Below are positions 60,391 to 64,000 of a stretch of 64,000 nt of DNA, in pieces. Where the stretch lies: positions 11,973 to 75,972 of the forward strand of contig JAUXWS010000019.1 of NCBI GenBank assembly GCA_030685015.1, read 5' to 3'. Every line of letters begins with the position of its first letter. Position 1 is the stretch's first letter. This DNA comes from a bacterium (GTDB lineage: Bacteria; CAIWAD01). Below the pieces are notes generated by a model, which was not told the DNA's origin, ran no database searches, and saw only the letters and a list, made by a program, of their open reading frames with translations. The translations under genes were made by a program, and so were the position numbers.

Positions 60391-60809
60391 GCCTCCCTCC
60401 CTTCATGACGCGCGCCCAGCAGCATGCCCGCCCAGGCCGCCGCGCCGATCATGGGCAGATCGATCAGGGCGAACCAGGCGGGGTGGGCACTCGACACCAC
60501 CTTCATGGCTACGATACTCAGCATCAGCAGGCCAACCACGAGACCCACCGGGCGGCCCTTGGGTCCGGCCAAACGCACACCCACCCAAGCGCCGACCAGG
60601 GTGCCCAGCACATGGGCGAGCAGGACAGTGACGAGCGCGCCCACGGGAAGCTCGCCCAGGCGCCCGGCCACGTCCACCGGATCACCCGGATCCAGTCCCG
60701 CCGGCAGAGGAAACAGCCGGTACCCCATCACTTCGAGGCCCTTTGTAACGACCAAGGCCGCCGCCATGCCGCCCAGCAGGGCGAGCATCAAGCGCAGATT
60801 CTTGCTCAT
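60387..60809 (-). CDS. Small integral membrane protein of unknown function
   Basis: A 140-residue protein with four predicted membrane helices (near residues 7-25, 57-82, 87-105 and 112-135) and a short loop with MGYRLFPLPAGLDPGDP. No family recognised. Downstream of mutS by 18 bases and coupled to the DUF3298 gene by ATGA. Confidence 0.7.
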   Translation of the reverse strand: MSKNLRLMLALLGGMAAALVVTKGLEVMGYRLFPLPAGLDPGDPVDVAGRLGELPVGALVTVLLAHVLGTLVGAWVGVRLAGPKGRPVGLVVGLLMLSIVAMKVVSSAHPAWFALIDLPMIGAAAWAGMLLGARHEGREA

Positions 60810-60827
60810 CCCGTCCCCTCCGTCATC

Positions 60828-63443
60828 TCAATCCAGCAGGCCCCGCAATTCGATCAGCAGGCGCATGGCCTCCAGGGGCGTCATGTTCTCCAGGTCGGCG
60901 GCACGCAGCCGCTCGCGCAGGTCCTGGTCCGGCGCGGCGAAAAGCGCCAACTGCGCGGTGCGGGCCGTCTCCGCCGCCGACGGCCGCTGTTGCAGCACGG
61001 GCGTGCGGTCGGCCGCGTATTCCTGGCTCTCAAGCTGGGCCAGCACCTCGCGGGCACGCTGCAGCACCTCGCGCGGCAGGCCGGCCATGCGCGCCACGTC
61101 GATGCCGTAGCTGTGGCTGCAGCCGCCCGGCAGGATGCGCCGCGTGAAGAGGATGCGCTCCCCGAACTGGCGCACCTCGATGTTGGCGTTGCGCAGGCGG
61201 GGCAGGCTCTGCTCCAAATCCACCAGCTCGTGGTAATGGGTGGCGAAGAGGGTGAGGGCGCGGCGCCCCGGCGCGTCGTGGAGGAACTCGGTGATGGCCC
61301 AGGCCAGGCTCAACCCGTCGAAGGTGCTGGTGCCGCGTCCGATCTCGTCCAGCAGGACGAGGCTGCGGTCCGTGGCGTGGTTGAGGATGAAGGCCGTCTC
61401 CTGCATCTCGACGAGGAAGGTGGACTCGCCCTTGGCCAGGTTGTCGCTGGCGCCGACCCGGGTGAAGATCTGGTCGCGCAGGGGAATGGTCGCCTGCGCG
61501 GCTGGCACATAGGAGCCCATGTGCGCCAGCAGCGTGATGAGGCCGACCATGCGCAGATAGGTGCTCTTGCCCGCCATGTTCGGCCCGGTGAGCAGCAGGA
61601 CCTGCTCGCGCCCGCTGGAGAGCGTGACATCGTTGGGCACGAAGCGCTCGCCGGCGGGCAGCACCAGCTCCACCACCGGATGGCGTGCCTGGCGCAGGTG
61701 CAGTTCGCCCTCCTCGACCATCACCGGACGGCACCAGGAGCGGCGGCGGGCCAGCTCGGCCAGGCTGGCCAGCAGATCCAGCTCCGCCAGGTGGCGGGCA
61801 TCCCGCTGCAGAGCGCCGTAGTGCGGCCGCAACCATTCCGTCAGCTGGCGGAAGAGGCGCTCCTCCAGCTCCAGCACACGCTCCTCGGCGTGGAGGACCT
61901 TGTCCTCGTAGCTCTTCAGCTCCTCCGTGATGTAGCGCTCGGCCCCCACCAGGGTCTGGCGGCGCTGGTAGCGCTCGGGCACGCGGTCCAGGTTGGAACG
62001 GGAGATCTCGATGTGATAGCCGAAGATCTTGTTGTGGCGGATCTTGAGATTGGCGATGCCGCTCGCCTCGCGTTCCTGCTGCTCGTAGGATTTCAGCCAG
62101 TCCCGCCCGTGGGCAAGGATCTCGCGCAGTTCGTCCAGGTCGGTGTCCACGCCGTCGCGGATGATGCCGCCCTGCGAGAGCGAGAGGGGCGGGCTGTCCA
62201 CCAGGGTCTGGGTGATGCGGCTGAGCACGTCCGGCAGGGGATCCAGCCCATCCGCCAGCTGCCCCAGGCGCCCTTCCGTCTGGCCCGCCAGCAAGTCCCG
62301 CACGGCGGGCACCACGGCCAGCCCGGCGGCAAGGGCGCGCAGGTCGCGGCCGTTGGCCTTGCCCGCCGCCAGGCGCCCGATGAGTCGCTCCAGGTCGCCC
62401 ACCGGCTTCAGCAGCGCGGCCAGGCGCTCGCCGCGCCGCTCCTCGATCAGCCCCGCCACCGCCTCCTGGCGCGGGCGGATCTCCTCCAGCCTGCCCGGCA
62501 CCGCCCACAGCCAGGAGCGCAGCAGGCGGCGGCCCATGGGCGTCACCGCCTGGTCCAGCACGGAGAGGAGGGTGGGGCCCTGTTCGTCGCCGGAGAGGGT
62601 TCGGGTCAGTTCCAGGTTGCGTCGCGTGGCGGGATCCAGCAGCAGGCAACCGCCCAGGTCGTGGCGGGCGGGGGGACTGAAGTGCTCCAGGGGCGAGCGC
62701 AGATTCTCCCGGGCATAGGCCAGCAGCGCGCCGGCGCAGGCCGCCGCCTGGGGCAGCTCCTCCAGGCCGAAGCCCTTCAGGCTCTGCGTGCCATAGTGCT
62801 CCCGGAGGTCGCGGGCGGCCACCGTGGGGTCGAAGAACCAGTCCTCCAGCCGTGTCAGCACGGCGGAGCCAACCAGGTCCGCCACCTCGCGGCCGCGCCC
62901 CTCGCCGGCGCGGGCCAGGGAGCGGGAGACGAGCAGCTCGGCTGGCTCAAGGGACGCGAGGAGCAGGCGCAGATCCCGCGGGCTGAAGGAGCCGGCGCGG
63001 AACTCACCGGTCGTCACATCGGCCCAGGCCAGGGCCCAGCCGGGGCCATCCTCCGCCAGCGCAGCCAGGTAGTTGTTTCGCTGGGCGCTGACCACCGCCT
63101 CGCTGAAGTTGGTGCCGGCGGTGACCACTTCCACTACATCCCGCCGCACCAGCCCCTTGGCTTTCCTGGGGTCCTCCACCTGCTCGCAGACCGCCACGCG
63201 GTGCCCGGCGCGCACCATGCGGGCCAGGTTCGGCTCCAGCGCGTGGTAGGGGAAGCCGGCCAGGGGCACGTTCTCGCCACCCTGCTGGCCGCGGCTGGTC
63301 AGGGCCAGGCCCAGCACTTCATGGGCGATGCGGGCGTCCTCGAAGAACATCTCGTAGAAGTCCCCGAGGCGGTAGAGGAGAAGCGCGTCCGGGACCTCCC
63401 GCTTCAGCGCCCAGTACTGCTCGAGCATCGGCGTGGTCCGCAT
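60828..63443 (-). CDS. mutS: DNA mismatch repair protein MutS
   Basis: An 871-residue mismatch-recognition ATPase. The N-terminal LLYRLGDFYEMFFEDA carries the Phe-x-Glu mismatch motif context. Walker A LLTGPNMAGKSTYLRM is near residue 620, Walker B LVLLDEIGRGTSTFDG near 695, and FATHYHELVDLE follows. Start ATG at 63443 gives the normal N-terminus (MLEQYWALKREVPDALLLY). Codon use in the first 30 or so codons differs from the rest. mutL is not in the window. Confidence 0.95.
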   Translation of the reverse strand: MRTTPMLEQYWALKREVPDALLLYRLGDFYEMFFEDARIAHEVLGLALTSRGQQGGENVPLAGFPYHALEPNLARMVRAGHRVAVCEQVEDPRKAKGLVRRDVVEVVTAGTNFSEAVVSAQRNNYLAALAEDGPGWALAWADVTTGEFRAGSFSPRDLRLLLASLEPAELLVSRSLARAGEGRGREVADLVGSAVLTRLEDWFFDPTVAARDLREHYGTQSLKGFGLEELPQAAACAGALLAYARENLRSPLEHFSPPARHDLGGCLLLDPATRRNLELTRTLSGDEQGPTLLSVLDQAVTPMGRRLLRSWLWAVPGRLEEIRPRQEAVAGLIEERRGERLAALLKPVGDLERLIGRLAAGKANGRDLRALAAGLAVVPAVRDLLAGQTEGRLGQLADGLDPLPDVLSRITQTLVDSPPLSLSQGGIIRDGVDTDLDELREILAHGRDWLKSYEQQEREASGIANLKIRHNKIFGYHIEISRSNLDRVPERYQRRQTLVGAERYITEELKSYEDKVLHAEERVLELEERLFRQLTEWLRPHYGALQRDARHLAELDLLASLAELARRRSWCRPVMVEEGELHLRQARHPVVELVLPAGERFVPNDVTLSSGREQVLLLTGPNMAGKSTYLRMVGLITLLAHMGSYVPAAQATIPLRDQIFTRVGASDNLAKGESTFLVEMQETAFILNHATDRSLVLLDEIGRGTSTFDGLSLAWAITEFLHDAPGRRALTLFATHYHELVDLEQSLPRLRNANIEVRQFGERILFTRRILPGGCSHSYGIDVARMAGLPREVLQRAREVLAQLESQEYAADRTPVLQQRPSAAETARTAQLALFAAPDQDLRERLRAADLENMTPLEAMRLLIELRGLLD

Positions 63444-63479
63444 CGGAAGGGCGGCGATGCTAGCATCGCGAGAACGCCG

Positions 63480-64000
63480 ATGAGGCTCCTCGCCATCGAC
63501 ACGGCGACCCCCCGACCGTCCCTCGCCGTCGTCCCGGGCGCCTCGGAACCGTTGACGGCCGAGCTCCCGCGGCAGGGGGCAGAGGTTCTGGCGTCCGCCG
63601 TCGCCGACCTCCTCTCCCGGGCGGGCCTCGCCCCGAGGGACCTCGACCGGATCGCCGTCGTCTCCGGCCCCGGCTCCTTCACCGGCCTGCGCTCCTCCCT
63701 CGCTTTCGCGCGTGGCCTCGCCCGCGCCGCGGAGGCCGTCCTCGTCCCGGTGCCGACGTTCGAGGCCGCGAGCGAGGCGATCCCGGCTCCTCCCGATGCC
63801 GATTTCCTCCTCGACGCCCTCAGGGGCGAGGTCCACCGGCGGCGCCGCCGGAACGGGTCGCTGGAGCCCTCCGAGACGCGCCTCGGACGAGAGGCGGCCC
63901 TGGCCGAGGCGGACGGCGACGGCGTCCCGGCCATCGACCTCGGAGCCCGGGCGGAGCCCCTCGCCCTCGTCGCGGCGGCGCTCGCTTCCCGCGCGCCCGG
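63480..64000 (+). CDS. tsaB: tRNA threonylcarbamoyladenosine biosynthesis protein TsaB (partial)
   Basis: 173 codons are visible; the 3' end lies beyond the window. The N-terminal MRLLAIDTATPRPSLAVV and VVSGPGSFTGLRSSLAFARG are diagnostic for TsaB (YeaZ), the partner of TsaD in t6A tRNA modification. ATG at 63480 has no clear ribosome site. Only 36 bases separate it from the divergent mutS start. Leucine codons are overwhelmingly CTC here, unlike the rest of the window. Confidence 0.85.
   Translation, partial: MRLLAIDTATPRPSLAVVPGASEPLTAELPRQGAEVLASAVADLLSRAGLAPRDLDRIAVVSGPGSFTGLRSSLAFARGLARAAEAVLVPVPTFEAASEAIPAPPDADFLLDALRGEVHRRRRRNGSLEPSETRLGREAALAEADGDGVPAIDLGARAEPLALVAAALASRAP

Noticed and set aside
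1-64000. CRISPR arrays, tRNA genes and rRNA genes
   Set aside because: No regularly spaced repeats other than the 11-bp array, and no cloverleaf or rRNA sequence recognised by eye; a tRNA scan would settle it.

Overview
The window is GC-rich, densely packed bacterial chromosome. Lipid A and LPS genes (lpxB, lpxK, a DUF374 acyltransferase, a tandem LptF/LptG pair) mark a diderm with an LPS outer membrane. The mix of molybdenum hydroxylases, butanoate-type CoA enzymes, pterin synthesis, a Bax-inhibitor-1-like protein and large secreted subtilases with CARDB-like and PPC-like beta domains would fit a poorly sampled FCB-type lineage, but nothing here fixes the phylum. No tRNA, rRNA or CRISPR was seen.

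Layout: (1) 1-6744, minus strand: a molybdenum hydroxylase operon with coupled starts, holding a three-subunit xanthine-dehydrogenase-like enzyme (Mo, 2Fe-2S, FAD), XdhC, a MocA-like cytidylyltransferase and a fused 2Fe-2S/Mo enzyme that runs off the left edge. (2) 7246-9474, plus strand: a DUF59 protein coupled to a polytopic NnrS-like protein, then an OmpA-type lipoprotein. (3) 9530-18834, minus: a metallo-beta-lactamase protein, thiolase, 3-hydroxyacyl-CoA dehydrogenase and an aberrant acyl-CoA dehydrogenase, followed by nusB, lpxB, DUF374, lpxK and nadB. (4) 19163-20193, minus: two paralogous glycine-rich RRM proteins with matching leaders and terminators. (5) 20559-25016, minus: an accessory patch with a DUF4143 ATPase, an HNH nuclease and a DUF1016 nuclease; the DUF1016 gene is flanked by a 54-bp duplication of the 3' end of the adjacent acyl-CoA dehydrogenase gene. 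(6) 25085-29276, minus: recJ, RNase P RNA (with an AT-rich extension of one helix), a zinc-ribbon coiled-coil protein and an inositol-monophosphatase-family enzyme. (7) 29492-35629, plus: PTPS, SDR, BI-1-like protein, LptF, LptG and a hybrid histidine kinase. (8) 35650-40341, minus: DUF1569 protein, mutS2, dnaG. (9) 40597-56819, plus: the standout region. (10) 57035-64000: a REP-associated (RAYT-like) transposase, an Rrf2 regulator, then on the minus strand mutS, a membrane protein, a DUF3298 protein, a low-molecular-weight phosphatase and an RNase D-like protein, and finally a divergent partial tsaB at the right edge.

The most novel feature is region 9. It contains three consecutive copies of a three-gene operon (41068-46096, 46420-51430, 51806-56819). 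Each copy encodes two small exported helical proteins (called A and B here) and an exported S8 peptidase P of about 1350 residues. Within every copy A/B and B/P overlap by ATGA, with the next gene's Shine-Dalgarno sequence buried in the last codons of the previous gene. The first two copies share a matching promoter about 130 bp upstream of A, and each copy ends in a strong terminator. A REP-like palindrome follows each copy, and the same palindrome flanks a RAYT-type transposase after the third. I recognise the peptidase fold but not A or B. A conserved peptidase plus two dedicated small partners, kept in triplicate, looks like an undescribed secreted proteolytic system; the function of A and B is open.
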